From Phoronis australis (taxonomy: Eukaryota > Phoronida > Phoronidae), in contig NMRA01000265.1 of assembly GCA_002633005.1 (NCBI GenBank), positions 506,942 to 563,797 of the forward strand: a stretch of DNA of 56,856 nucleotides, in the 5' to 3' direction. How positions within the stretch are numbered: position 1 is the first letter of the stretch; each line of letters begins with the position of its first letter. Below, piece by piece: positions 37,701 to 48,906 of the stretch. The notes beneath the pieces are model-generated. The model had not been told where the DNA came from. It was given only the letters and a program-made list of their open reading frames with translations, and ran no database searches. The position numbers were made by a program, and so were the translations under genes.

Positions 37701-40700
37701 GAAGGAAACCTTCGTTTAGCACAAAATAGACTAGTTTTTGAGAGTGAACAAGGCTGGGTATTTGAATTCGATTATGGGTTCCTTTTTGCAAAAGCCTTCA
37801 AACTAAGAATTATAACTCTGCGTTACAAAATGAAATAACGATGCCATACTTTTACCTGTAATTTGGAAGAATTCGTCTGTGTCGTAATTCGACAAAAATA
37901 ACGATCTCTGGCCAGGTTTAGCCCACCCAGTTGCTCTCACCGACCCTATATTGTCTGTACGGTCGAAGAACTCTTCCAGAAACATATCCATCTTGTCCGA
38001 CAACATCTTCCACTGAATCTTAGCAGAGAATTTGTCTGGTAAGGAAGGCAGCTCGTGCTCTGTGTAGGCTGTGGAAACAGCAAATTCATTTATCCAACTT
38101 CTGGATAAGCTGACTCACCATTAAAAGTATTTGTCCTCACTTTCAGTAGGGCAATGATAGTTTAGCCTGAAATTGTCTTTACCTTGCCTGTATTTTCACT
38201 TCATTATTTTGCCCGAATCTGGAGATAATTATCGTCCCCTTCCCTTAACTAAAAGATCTATGAATCAGATGAGAAATGAAGTCAGTTCATACGGTTTACG
38301 ATAAATCTTTATGTTTGAACAACACTCGCGCGTGAGGTGTTGGGTCCCTTGAGTTTCACCAAAGCGGTCTTAGGCTGCGTTCAGAAAGCCTAAGGCGACT
38401 GGGTATCTTGCAGCTTAGGTGAGGAAACGAAATGTTAGGCCTAAACACACGTAACGCAAGATCTCAGAGTCTCGTCTGCACAAAGTCGTCTTATTTACCG
38501 AATGGCAGGCACAGTTGAAACCCATCGGATGGCCACTGGAAGTGAACGGAACACGCAAGGAATTGATGCACCAACATCCGATTGCCTCAATATTTGCGCG
38601 GCACAGTGTACTGTACTTCGCTGTTGGTGCCGCCATAGACTAATGGTGCCACGCAAATGTCTACTGTTTTTCAACGCGCCCACGGCTCAAACCTAACTGG
38701 ATCAAAGGGAAGTCTTGAGTAAACGCATTGATGTCTAATATCTAATTAATCAACCAACAAGCGCTTAGCCCATTTATTGGCATGCATTCAAGTCGGCGCT
38801 TTAAAACACCAGAATCAACACAAAATATTTGATTTGACTACAAAATTATTTCTACACATATCACGAAGCGCACTGGACAGCAAACACGATTTTAACAATT
38901 AGGATAAATGGGTGAGGCACTGCATACGAAAACATCTTTACTCGCTCTTAAGAGGCGTTTTATAAGAAAACCTGCAAAATGCAATTATGTTGCTTGATCG
39001 ACGTTCACTTCTGAAAACGATCAATAACCTACGTGGAAAAATGGTTGAGTTTTCTGAAATACATGTAGGAATCACTTAATTATTTTTAGAATTTGAATTA
39101 TGATTGAGAAATGTCTCACCTTGTGCAGAAGTTGCCTAGAGCATCGAGATGCGTCTAGATTATTGATTTTCTGAATTAGCTGGTACGCACGCGTTCGAGA
39201 ATTCCCTGCTGCGTAAGGCGTGAAAGTTCACTCTATGTGAGGCAGTTGTCCAACACCGGTCAAATTTAAATAGATAGTACGAATGATAGGTTGTTTATTT
39301 ATACATCCACATCCAATGGTATGAAGTGCGTGTTTTGTCTGTCGTATTGTGGTACATGGCTATACATGTATGTCTCATTAAACAGTTACCAACTACTTCT
39401 ACTAAGGTTCTTAACTTGTCCGCAACATAACTTAATTTCCCACCCATTTACACTCAATTCTGAAGGTGGTGCAGGAATCACGGCGCGAATAGCCCCATCA
39501 CAACTGTATGGTCAAAACTTCGGAGCTTTAAAATGGCTCCCCCAGTTACGCAGGTTTTCTCAAAAAACTTTTTAAGAAAGAGAGCATTCCCCTAAAAAAA
39601 ACATTGCACTTGGAGACCGCATTTTGTCCCAGGAATAATTCATCACACCTACCAGGACAGTTGCCCCATTTCTTGTCTTTGTCGTAATTACCAGTCGTGG
39701 CACACCAAGGCTTATCGTGACCGAACGGGATGCATTTGTTGTAGGCTTTGCCGTTGTATATAAATGGAAACACGCACCGGTGTCCCTTACCAGTTCCGTC
39801 TGTCGTTGCTGCGGAAACAAGAGCTCATGTCAACGTTCAAACAAAGCAGGTGGATGGTTTACCCGGTTTTGGAAGTAGACATGCCTACATATTCCTATTA
39901 ATGATGGCTACAAAGAATTCTATATGAGGACAAGATAACTTGAAACACGTTGTAAAACTTGTAAACTCTACCTAATTTTGAAGTATGGTTAACGCTGGGG
40001 CCAGTTACTCGGCCATTGTGGAAACCCAACACTCTAAACCAAAGCATCCACCGTGTGGCCAGGCCATACTAGAAACAAATGTTTAGCGAGGAGCTGCACG
40101 TGTGGGAGGGGGTGTGCAGAGTGAGCCGTTCTTCACGAGCGAAATCAGAACAGGGGTGTCGGCACACCATCCTTAAAATTACTTAGTGCACTTGAGCTTT
40201 GGAAGGTTTTGTTTTTATTGTGATGCCGGTAACAAGTGAGAGCAATCCTACATCGACATCAGTTTAGTTCCCAGGAAGCCAACAATTCACCCCCCTCGCA
40301 ATCTTCACTAAGTTTTGACTCCATTTGGGCTTCCTTACCCCAACGTTTGATTCATCCCCAGTAAAGCGCGTCTTGGGACAAACCACAGTCTCTACATGAT
40401 TTTCTTGGGTTTTCTAGGAGGTACTATCCCTACTGACTAGAGGACGCTGCTTCGATGTCCTCCTAGCTGATTTACGAGGGATTACGCTGGAAAGCATTGC
40501 GACATCTTTCTAAAAGAGTTCCCAGCAAGGGAGGTATAGGTTGGGGATATAGACCAAAGCGAAACAAACATCAATGACACGAGAGGTGTACCAACGAGCG
40601 CATTTCGGTTTTAACGCACCGGAGAAGTTTCGCTGGCGGTTCTGTCATATGTTGCCATCAAATAGCAACGGAGACCCTTTCAAAGAAATCAATTGAAGCA

Positions 40701-42928
40701 GATATCATGTATCACCATCGTGCATGGTTACCTGGACATTCGCCCCACTTTTTATCCTGGTCATAATTGGAAGTGGTGGAGCACCACGGGAGCCCATCCT
40801 TGTGGTCCACAGTGATACAGTCGTCTCTCGACACACCTCCGTAGATAAAAGGGAAGACACAGGCGNTGGGTTTTCCAGGAGGTACTATCCCTACTGACTA
40901 GAGGACGCTGCCTCGATGTCCTCCTAGCTGATTTACGAGGGATTACGCTGGAAAGCATTGCGACATCTTTCTAAAAGAGTTCCCAGCAAGGGAGGTATAG
41001 CTTGAGGATATAGACCAAAGCGAAACAAACATCAATGACACGAGAGGTGTACCAACGAGCGCATTTCGGTTTTAACGCACCGGAGAAGTTTCGCTGGCGG
41101 TTCTGTCATGTGTTGCCATCAAATAGCAACGGAGACCCTTTCAAAGAAATCAATTGAAGCAGATATCATGTATCACCATCGTGCATGGTTACCTGGACAT
41201 TCGCCCCACTTTTTATCCTGGTCATAATTGGAAGTGGTGGAGCACCACGGGAGCCCATCCTTGTGGTCCACAGTGATACAGTCGTCTCTCGACACACCTC
41301 CGTAGATAAAAGGGAAGACACAGGCGGCGCCACCGGCATTACCTCCAACAGTACCTATCGAACAGGAAATTGTGTTAGTATAATTATTATTTATGAACTA
41401 AAGACGAAGTCAAACAATAAAATCATTATCGTTCACTGTCTGGAAATAATGTTATACCCTTTTTGCAAATCGCTTTGGATACGTTACTTTCAATTAGTAG
41501 GGAGCTATTTGATTTCTTTGTATGTCCGGTCATTATTTTGAAAAGCAACTCACAGTATTGGTTAATCAGTAGACTACCTATAATGCACATGTACATGGGT
41601 TTAGTGTAGTCGATCGGCCTCTTCCAATGAATGGGTCTCGTCAAATACTTCTTGAATAGAATATACGCCAAATACATTTTGAAGCGGACTAATACACATT
41701 GCACACAATCGAAACTAAAACTGAGAAGTCTTGTAGACAATAAAAATTAATGACAGCGCGAAACTCTTTGGAATGGAAAGCCAAAGTTCACCAAGATAAA
41801 GCCACTATAAACTCACCTTCTATCACAAAAACCTCTTGATTTAGGGCACTTACCGTTGCGACACTGGTCTAAAATTATACCTTGAAACTACATTGTAGAG
41901 GTGACTACGTGGATTCGAAAGAACTGAATGCTTGTTGATTAAAACTAGGATTCTTTGTACACGCAGCACAAATAAATTTGCATGGACTAGAAACTTTAGC
42001 TTTAATCATAACGTACATTATACTCGAATACAAACTAATAAGCACTTATCTTAAGTTTGCACACAAGGTACAAACAATGTAAAAATTCGCGTTCGATTTC
42101 GAGCTTAAGTATTAAAGCCAGGACCCAGGTGTATGTATGTTTCATGATAAGGAACTCCAGGCTCAAGACTGAAAATTTAGTCATACACTCCCATTTCACA
42201 AATGCGGAATGACGTTTCAGCCAAGTTGTTACGAGGATCATCGCAGTCTAGAGATATTTTACGAAACGTGTTCCTGACCAGTAACTAGCAATCCAGTGTA
42301 TTATCCTCTGAGTCTGCATTTTTGAACGAATGAAATTGAATTATTTTCCAGAAATAGACGTGTGGAACGTAAGTTCAAATTTATGACTTTTTAAGTTGTT
42401 TTTCATCAAACAGGCGTCAGGCTCAAGTCAAGTGGGCGTGGTCACGGCGAGTCATTTTAGACGCCACATACGTACAAAGAACTGTCAGCTCTTTGCATCT
42501 CAGTGAGAACCCAACAAGTTGAGACAAATTTTGTAGCGGTAAGTGGTCTGAATAAAAATTCGCTTCTTGAATGGAGCAGGCAGTTTAACCTTTTTACTTC
42601 TCTTCTTCGGCTTTTATTTGATTTTCCTCGCAATACCTCGTTTGCGTGCTACATGTATCAGTTTAATTGCAACCGTCCTGAATACATTCAATATAGCGGC
42701 ACTCATTTCTTAATTATGCTACACCAAAGCATCATACTATCTCGGATGACAGGAGCATTGTTGACTTTTAGCAACAACAAAGGATGGACCTAACCAGTGC
42801 TATCAGATTAATTAAGTATTGTTACCTGGCTTGTAGGGTAAAGGTGTGCATACGGAAGGGTCAAGCTGTGCCTGGTTCAGCGCAGCGAGCGACAATGAAA
42901 TGACAAAACTGAACAGCCACGCGTTCAT
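28556..42928 (-). CDS. Type I membrane protein with two FN2 and several LolA-like modules, 18 coding exons
   Basis: Assembled by splice sites and phase: complement(28556-28713, 28915-29115, 30018-30111, 30719-30901, 31135-31244, 32059-32182, 32717-32791, 33019-33123, 33476-33636, 33942-34059, 36201-36346, 36728-36921, 37196-37300, 37856-38068, 39653-39808, 41193-41354, 41854-41868, 42826-42928). The product is about 808 residues: signal peptide (1-20), FN2 modules (about 40-145), LolA-like beta-sheet modules (about 146-690), Pro/Thr stalk (690-756), transmembrane helix (about 760-783) and a 25-residue cytoplasmic tail. FN2 modules bind collagen or glycans in other proteins, so a cell-surface adhesion or matrix role is likely; this is inference. 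All joins keep frame except 37196/36921, which needs a weak donor or an unseen microexon. The LolA-like assignment comes from memory of metazoan family members (motifs such as EFFDR, YDTDEFF, EWYDNDN, DDYNTG). The 5' UTR exon was not found. Confidence 0.85.
28915..29115 (-). CDS. Pro/Thr-rich stalk exon
   Basis: A phase 1-1 exon of 67 codons between catttttccag and ACAG|gtacga. It is almost entirely Pro, Thr, Ser and Ala (for example [12 protein letters not shown] and NAPPPPSRQ). It lies directly before the transmembrane exon, as expected for an O-glycosylated juxtamembrane stalk. A single Cys sits in VVCPTND. Confidence 0.85.
29583..29643. repeat. 61-bp imperfect palindrome in an intron
   Basis: The outer arms AATTTGGATAT and ATATCCAAATT pair, and the centre CCAGGGTTTAAACCTGG pairs as well, with mismatches between. 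It lies in the intron between the exons at 30018 and 28915. The fold resembles a small hairpin RNA precursor or a miniature element. Confidence 0.7.
30018..33123 (-). CDS. Six exons of the FN2/LolA-like gene, membrane-proximal ectodomain
   Basis: Exons 33019-33123, 32717-32791, 32059-32182, 31135-31244, 30719-30901 and 30018-30111 keep frame throughout. Landmarks are [75 protein letters not shown] and [17 protein letters not shown]. The first of these repeats the strand pattern seen in the earlier modules. I cannot assign the 30719-30901 part to a named domain. Confidence 0.82.
33476..36346 (-). CDS. Three exons of the FN2/LolA-like gene with an EWYDNDN / DDYNTG motif
   Basis: Exons 36201-36346, 33942-34059 and 33476-33636 join in phase 0 and phase 1. 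They read from [19 protein letters not shown] through [14 protein letters not shown], then [14 protein letters not shown], and CVDDYNTG continuing [19 protein letters not shown]. This is a second LolA-like unit (aromatic-rich EWYDND strand followed by a D-x-N-T-G turn) with N-glycosylation sequons NWT and NCT. The intron 34060-36200 is about 2.1 kb and holds nothing I recognise. Confidence 0.82.
34060..36200. other. Large intron, nothing recognised
   Basis: Intron of the FN2/LolA-like gene, 2.1 kb, AT-rich. A frame on the minus strand at 35677-35916 lacks splice signals that fit the gene. Confidence 0.5.
36728..37300 (-). CDS. Two exons of the FN2/LolA-like gene (37196-37300 and 36728-36921)
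   Basis: The first exon encodes [19 protein letters not shown] and onward to NNDSLSG; the second encodes [19 protein letters not shown] through LLINYFFTG. Both have good acceptors (ccaattttcag and gtcttttcag). The first ends naturally in phase 1 (TCAG|gttcgt) while the second needs phase 2, so the join is out of frame as written. A donor four bases further (TC|gttgcc) repairs it but is weak. A missed microexon in the 274-bp intron or a sequence error are alternatives. Confidence 0.7.
37856..38068 (-). CDS. LolA-like module exon (first)
   Basis: A phase 1-1 exon of 71 codons between tttccacag and ATTACAG|gtaaaa. It starts with [10 protein letters not shown] and contains [11 protein letters not shown] and [10 protein letters not shown]. 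The LP-x-LP-x-x-F opening, E-F/Y-D strand and YDTDEFF turn are what I associate with LolA-like modules in secreted metazoan proteins. The family name is from memory and needs a profile search. Confidence 0.75.
38341..38700. repeat. Probable transposon-derived stretch in an intron
   Basis: GC-richer than its surroundings, beginning near ggctgcgttcagaaagcc. Frames on both strands are open (for example [18 protein letters not shown] on plus) without recognisable domains. It looks like a repeat piece inserted in the intron between 38069 and 39652. Confidence 0.3.
39653..39808 (-). CDS. FN2 module 2 exon
   Basis: A phase 1-1 exon of 52 codons flanked by tttccgcag and CCTG|gtaggt. It carries [27 protein letters not shown] and KKWGNCPG, with all four FN2 cysteines. 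It is clearly a paralogue of the 41193-41354 exon, so the two arose by exon duplication. Confidence 0.92.
40406..41326. repeat. 460-bp tandem duplication joined by a single N
   Basis: Bases 40406-40865 and 40867-41326 are nearly identical at a fixed offset of 461. I saw about five substitutions, around 1 percent. The first copy stops exactly at the N and the second starts exactly after it. This is what two overlapping contig ends from different haplotypes would look like. Confidence 0.85.
40732..40865 (-). pseudogene. Truncated duplicate of FN2 exon 1, probably an assembly artefact
   Basis: Same sequence as 41193-41326, but cut off at the N (40866), so the splice acceptor and the first codons of the exon are missing. 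It could not be spliced as an exon. See the 40406-41326 duplication. Confidence 0.8.
41193..41354 (-). CDS. FN2 module 1 exon
   Basis: A symmetric phase 1-1 exon of 54 codons with the fibronectin type II pattern: CVFPFIY, C at the second position, [18 protein letters not shown]. All four FN2 cysteines and the aromatic residues of the ligand pocket are present. A truncated duplicate lies 461 bp downstream on the same strand and is treated as an assembly artefact. Confidence 0.9.
41854..41868 (-). CDS. 15-nt microexon of the FN2/LolA-like gene
   Basis: Fifteen bases lie between a good acceptor (gtataattttag) and a consensus donor (gtaagt). The exon is phase 1 in and phase 1 out and fits between exon 1 and the first FN2 exon, adding D-Q-C-R-N without disturbing frame. 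The added Cys would give the N-terminus an even number of Cys residues. It may be alternatively spliced, because skipping it also keeps frame. Confidence 0.65.
42826..42928 (-). CDS. Exon 1 of the FN2/LolA-like gene: signal peptide
   Basis: The exon follows the acceptor tttgtttcag, with one base before the ATG, so a non-coding exon must lie upstream. It encodes [20 protein letters not shown] followed by [14 protein letters not shown]: a classic n/h/c signal peptide with likely cleavage after NQA. It ends in phase 1 at CCAG|gtaaca. The single Cys in the mature N-terminus could pair with the Cys supplied by the microexon. Confidence 0.88.
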
Positions 42929-45900
42929 TCTGAAACAAAGAGCCTAAAGTGAAATGTAGGATATTTGTTGCTCCAACGTCAAACTGATAATAAATGGCTT
43001 TGGTTCAAGAGTTTAATTAAAACTTTGATGATCTACACTGTAATTGCCTTGCCTTGTTGTATTTATCCAGTACTCTCATCACTGACGGCTCCGTTTTAAT
43101 TTGCTGCACCTAGATTTGGTCTATAAGACGGCTAAAATCAAAACGAAACCAACTTTTGTATGCTTATACATCGTATTTTGATCTTCAATCGCTTATACAA
43201 AATCCCCGAAGCCACGTCGCCTTGCATTCTGTAACAGTGTTAGTGTAAATGTAGCCTGCCTTCCCAGAAACGTGATCCACGCTTATTGTTAGAAAATACA
43301 AAGACATGCTTTTTGTACTTGGATCATGATTAAAGTTCCTGAGATCATTTGAAGAACATTGCTACATGCCAGTTGACCAGCAAGATTTCATATATAGTGA
43401 ACAATTTGGAGATTCTTTTGAGTCACGGAAATATTTTTTACAAATTTGATTTCGGCGGAAGGGAAGCATTTTGACGCGTGAGATTTCCTCTGTATGTTCT
43501 TCTCTATGTTACGCGACTAAATCTCACAATTGGGGTCTGGACAATATGCTCTTCGCTAACATTGCTGAATTGACCATCGACGGCAATTCTGAGTGGCTGA
43601 GGAATTTGCATTGTTCCTATGTTAAAATTTTAATGCCATGCGTATTCTTCCAAACAAAGGATGATAGAAACCAAGTTTGCTGCCTTGCGTTCGGTTGGAA
43701 CAGCTTAAAGGGGCAAAGTTTTCAAAAAATCGCATTTTGGAATTATTTTTGGTGGATTAGAGTTCTCGAAGTTATTTTGACAAGAACTATAAAATATCAC
43801 CATCCTTTTTTGTCCTTTTATTGCAAGTCGGCGATGTCTGCCGAAAATGATGATGACTTTACCAGTTAAACAATCTTAAATACTTCATCTTCAATAAAGT
43901 GGGCGAGCAGGCGTTATGATGGGAAAGCGAAGGTTGGTTTACACGCTGAAATGGATCTCATAAACCCCGTAACGCCGATAAAGCCACTCTAAGCAATCAC
44001 AGCGCGTCAGTGAATTTTTGTGGCCATGCCGCGGGAAACATTTCGATGTACATTGTACGTGAATGTGAATAACATAAGATTTATCCTTGAATTCTCCGTT
44101 TTACTTGTCGAACTCGGGTCCAATAATGTTAAGGCCCAGAGTCTTTGATGGGTTGCCATAACAGTGTCTATGTATTTGTAACTAAAGTTGTAAGATTACG
44201 TGGTGTCACTAGGATTATCACTGCTCATGGTGAAAAACCTTAATTGAGTCCTACCGCCACCCCTTTTGAGCTGCGATCGATCGTTTTTATCACACTCCAC
44301 GCACTCCCGCAGTTGGGGTGTTCTACAGCTGAGCCACTGACGATGTAGTATCATAAAGCGGCAGCTAGAAAAAAGGGGGGGATAGGAGCGCTTCACGAGC
44401 ACTTTAGCAAAATTAATGGTCATGCTGGGAGCACTACCAAGTCAGGTACAGATTACACGTCCGTATATGTACTTTTAGTGTCAGTTCAACTCACATTCGA
44501 CTGAATGGTTTACCACTCTCCATGATGAAATATCGGCATCTGACTGAAACAAATACTCCAGTGTCTTTATACATTTTCCTCACTTCTGGAGTTATGTTTT
44601 TGGAGCCCACTATGTTTCTCGAGCCACCCTTCTAGTCCTTTTAATGGACAGAAAGCGGCGTAAATAGGGGCCGATGAGGTGGACTACACTGGGCAAAGAG
44701 ACTCAAACGACCGCAGGGCGGCACTCAATTGGTAACAATCCAGGGGAGGAGCGCATCAGTGGGGATCGGGGGGGGGGGGTGGTTATTACCCACCGGCTGT
44801 GCTGGGGGTAATTTCATCACTTCATCTAGCAGTCTTCAAGTAAGATAACGGGATGACAACTTTCATTTACTACTTTATTATTCCGAGTGTAGGCTAGTAG
44901 ACCATTGAGTACAACTTTGTTAAAACCAAATAAATTAAGCTATAGTGGGCAGCGGAAGATAGGCTATCTTTCTTGATATAGGGCCAAGTAACGTTGAACT
45001 CGGTTAACAATAACCTACAACAAATGCCCTACCTTAGCGAGTTTTGAAGTATTCTTCAATGGCCTGCACCACTGCACGTATCGTCTTCTTTTTTGGGTGA
45101 AGGCTTTACAACGTGCAATACAGGTTCAATGGGCAATGGAATTTTAACTAGAATAATAGAACACCATATTTATAGAGCCAAAATTCCCTTGTGTGGTACT
45201 GTACCGTTATGATAAAACCTCGCGACCCAGAACTGACTGTCTTGTTTAATAAGGACGATGGATGATGCGTTATCTTTCGGCGTATTTAGTCGATCGGCCG
45301 AAGTTCATTTCAACAGTTCGACTTTTATCTAAAAATTAATCAAAGATCACGTTACCCTAGTCATGTGAATTAAACAAATATATAGTAACAATAATTTCTG
45401 TTATAACAATTATTCCGGGTTGTCATACGTAATTCCTTTGTGTCAAAACATGCGCCCCCTTAGACTACACGATAGATAGCGGCCGTGTCCATTCCAGAGA
45501 AAACCTATGGAACAGAATATGCATATTGACAGTAAACACATATTTCACACACATGGAATAAAACACAAAATCTATACATGTATGTTACACAACACCTCCC
45601 ATTTTTCTATAATCTTCAAACCTGAAAGCAACCTAATATACATGTAACAGGAAGACATTTAGCAACGATCCCACTCACATTGTCAACCAGGTACAGTGCT
45701 AAGTAAGACGTCGACACGGGCACAGATTTGGAACACGGCAAAAAGCAGTATCATGGCGTTTGTAATAGGCTAGAGTTTTGAGCAGTGAGAGTGAATTACC
45801 GCGCACATCACATCTTGAATTGTTGCCGAATGAGCCGGCTAGGCGTACCCATATTACACGTGATAGGCACAGGCGCCATTTTCGAATCTGCAATTCTAGG

Positions 45901-47883
45901 GTTAGTTAACCCCTCTAAAAACAAAGAGTTTTTATTCAGTGATGGTTTAAAAATTCTTGTTGCATAAGGAAAGTTAACCCAATCATGGGACTGAGTTTAT
46001 GAGATTAAATAGTATCATCATTCGTTCGTGCTTTTTCGTTTTTAGCCACCTAAACAGGGTGAAATGCAACAGCGATAACAGGCAATTTATAATACAATGA
46101 AAAAACACACAACCGGGTTTTACTGTCATACAGGTTTGAACAAAACTATTAATTTCAAACAGGCTATTATATTCAACTCAACATTGCGTTTTTTTCGGCC
46201 GTACGAATGACAAGGTCCCTGTCACTTTGAAAACAGAAATATTACCTCCGTAATTTGAGAAATTTCTTTGTTGCGCTGTCAAAATGTTGCTATGGTATAC
46301 TTTGAGTCTCACGTTGTATATCCGTTTAAAGTTACCTGGACAGTACTGTAGAACTACGCTGATTCATGTGTCTGCACGCATGCTTGTACTGCAACTAACG
46401 ATAGTCCGACTCTTTAGAAACGGCGCGTTTCACTTTAACTTGTGCATCGTCAATAGGTGTCGCACAATTCTTGCTGTCGCAAATAGAACACGGGAATCTG
46501 ATCTGAGGTCCTATTGCATGAAGTAGACGATTTACCGCATTAACGATGGCTCCACGGCAATTACACTCTGGTTAAACTCACCGTGGAGTGCTTTGCGATT
46601 TGTTCCATCAGCTTGGCTTTTGAAATTTAATCATTCCTCGTAAAAGATAAGAGTGGCTCCCTATATACATGTAAACCCACAGGTAGAGTCTTTACCCAAA
46701 ATCACAGACTTTTTAGACTTAGCACCTGACTTTGGTTTGGTGAGATGTAGAAAAATCACGCTTTTAAGAATTTCCATGCAGTGTTTCTCTTTTTATGACT
46801 TGTACCTCCAATTTGTAGCAAAACTGGTCACCGCAGTAGACTCATATTTGAATGTATTTTACTACATGTCTAGTTAGCTGATAACAAATGAGTGATACAT
46901 TTTGAAGAAATTTTTAATTAACAGTTTAATGAAACAACCTTCAAAATTCAATTTCAATTTTCTTGTTTTGATTCAGGGTGACAAAAACGGCTATTTTGCA
47001 GGTTTCTATTGAAGCCATTTCCGGTCAACTTTGACACTCTGTAGCAGCCATATTGCAGCTTTCCAAAAACTGAAATTAATCCGAAATTAAAAAAATCTTT
47101 CCTCTTACGATGCATTGCAGTTACTGTACTGCAATCTATCCTATTTGCCTGCTCCTATTTTCCTCAATCACCAATAAGAGGCTCTTGGAACATGTACAGT
47201 AATTACCTTCAATAACACCACGTAAAATGCTTGTATTTCACGGAAAAAGCATACGGTATTACTAATTACCATTCTGTGAAAACTAGTCTTGCTTATTACA
47301 AAAAGTGTCACATGAGTTGTGGCTGGCATGCGTGATTTGTCTAAATGACAGATGGAGTCGTTGTTTGTTTAAGTGAAGACTGGGGACGCTACTATGAGCC
47401 GAATCTGCCTTACTGTGTTGTTATCTTCGTTGTGCAAACAACAGGCATAGAAGGGAGAGGACAAGCAAAGGGGCTATGGCCCTCAGTTCAGTGCCAAAAA
47501 ATCTTCAAATTGGCCAAACTTTGTTGTAATTTTGCGTTCATATTGTAATCTCCCTACAGGTTGCAACAAGTTTTAGTCTTCACCGGTCCCCCGATCACCC
47601 AGTTGTTAAATGTTTCTGATAGTGCGATCATCAACGGTAAAAAAAGCAAATATTCAAGGTCAATTGAAAACAATTCACGAAAGACAATTTTATCAAAAGC
47701 TCAGTTTATGACAGACACCAAGACAATCAAGTTGTACACAAGTAGGCCTAATAATAACGGTGTGAACTTCATAGCAAACATACCGAGCGACTGACTGTGT
47801 AGCAAGGGGGTTCAGGTGTCCCAACGCGTCTGCCGAAAGGGGGAGCCAAACAATTGTAGTCCAGTGGGAGCACCAAGCATCTA
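42929..47883. other. No firm gene
   Basis: Should hold the promoter and 5' UTR exon of the minus-strand gene, but neither could be placed. A 132-codon plus frame at 43471-43869 (MLFANIAELTIDGNSEWLRN inside, ending SAENDDDFTS, aataaa about 30 bases after) matches nothing I know. At 47555-47794 (+) a strong acceptor (tctccctacag) precedes LQQVLVFTGPPITQLLNVSD, a possible terminal exon. Confidence 0.3.
44255..44345 (-). repeat. tRNA-like fragment (weak)
   Basis: The minus strand contains GTGGCTCAGCTGTAGAACAC, close to the D-arm of a tRNA, and CAACTGCGGGAGTGC, but the T-arm (GAGTGTGATAA) is degenerate. Probably a SINE remnant. Confidence 0.3.
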
Positions 47884-48132
47884 TTAACTGGAGGTTACAT
47901 AGCTACCAACAGGGGGTGGGGAGCGCCACTTCGACGGGGGCAAGGAGGGACTCGCTACGCCACTGGACACTTGATCTTGTGGCTCTTGAAGTCGAGGGTT
48001 CACTTCGTACAGTAGTTTTACCCATTCTGATGTTGAAAGTGTAGCCTCAGTTCGAACTGCTGTTGAAGGTATAGCTTCAGAATCAACTGATGTTTCAGAT
48101 TCTGCAGGTTCCACTTCCAGTTCCACGGCCAC
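47884..48132 (-). other. Open exon-like frame fused to repeat sequence
   Basis: After ttatcattattag the minus strand reads VAVELEVEPAESETSVDSEA and TSEWVKLLYEVNPRLQ, which is exon-like. It then runs into CCAGTGGCGTAGCGAG, a word common at the ends of dispersed elements, and stops. Either an exon with a repeat-derived end, or chance. Confidence 0.25.
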
Positions 48133-48870
48133 CTAATAATGATAATTACTGCATTCCGTTAATAAGTCAAAAAAATATACCGGTATTTTGTAACAGGCCC
48201 TGAATATTACATTTTGTACTGATTCTAGTGTGTATTGTAGATTTTAATGTCACCACAATTCTGTCTTATTTCATCAAACCTAGCTAACTGGTTCTAACAT
48301 TAATCTTGATGGGCACCACGTTAAATAAAACATTGGAAGCAGGAATGACAGTAGAATCAAGGAGACATTGCAATCGAGGAAACTGAATGACCAGGAAAGG
48401 TCAGAATTGGAAAGGGGCGATTTATTAACATGTTTAGATCAAAACTGTACAAGCTGTAACCAACATCAAAGTTAGATTCGAGAATCACAGCTTAATGGTC
48501 TGATTTAAAACACTAAGTCTGACTGAGCTCTCCATATTTGGTTCAGTTGTGAATACAGCGAACTCTGAACTGAAAGGTCATGAGTTTTAGCAGATTTGGT
48601 GCTGCAACCAGACTTATGTACTAAGTGTTCAACATTTGTTTTTGTAACCTAGGCTATAGTAGTGGGTCTTTGGCTCTGGTAATTTGAGTTGCTAAATCTG
48701 TTTTCATAAATTCTGAGCAACAGCTTTCACATCCGTGGCGAACCTAGATTTAATCATAAAAGTCAACAAAACTTTCTACCTTCTGGTTGACCTAAGCTTC
48801 AAACGACCTCTGTGGCAGAAGTGAGGCCACCCTTCTGCACTAGGAGCCCTAGGCTATACATGTTGCTTCA

Positions 48871-48906
48871 TTTGCTTAGTGGATAGCTTTTGCTTAGTGG
48901 ATAGCC
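48871..48906. repeat. 18-bp direct repeat, two copies
   Basis: tttgcttagtggatagct is followed immediately by a copy differing only in the last base. Confidence 0.95.

Noticed and set aside
37438-37838. Serine-rich plus-strand frames inside the minus-strand gene
   Set aside because: They lie in an intron, start without a proper ATG context and resemble no family.
40732-40865. A third FN2 exon
   Set aside because: It lacks the acceptor and exon start, stops at the N, and is the overlap copy of 41193-41326.
44255-44345. A functional tRNA gene
   Set aside because: The D-arm looks right, but the T-arm and acceptor stem do not pair.
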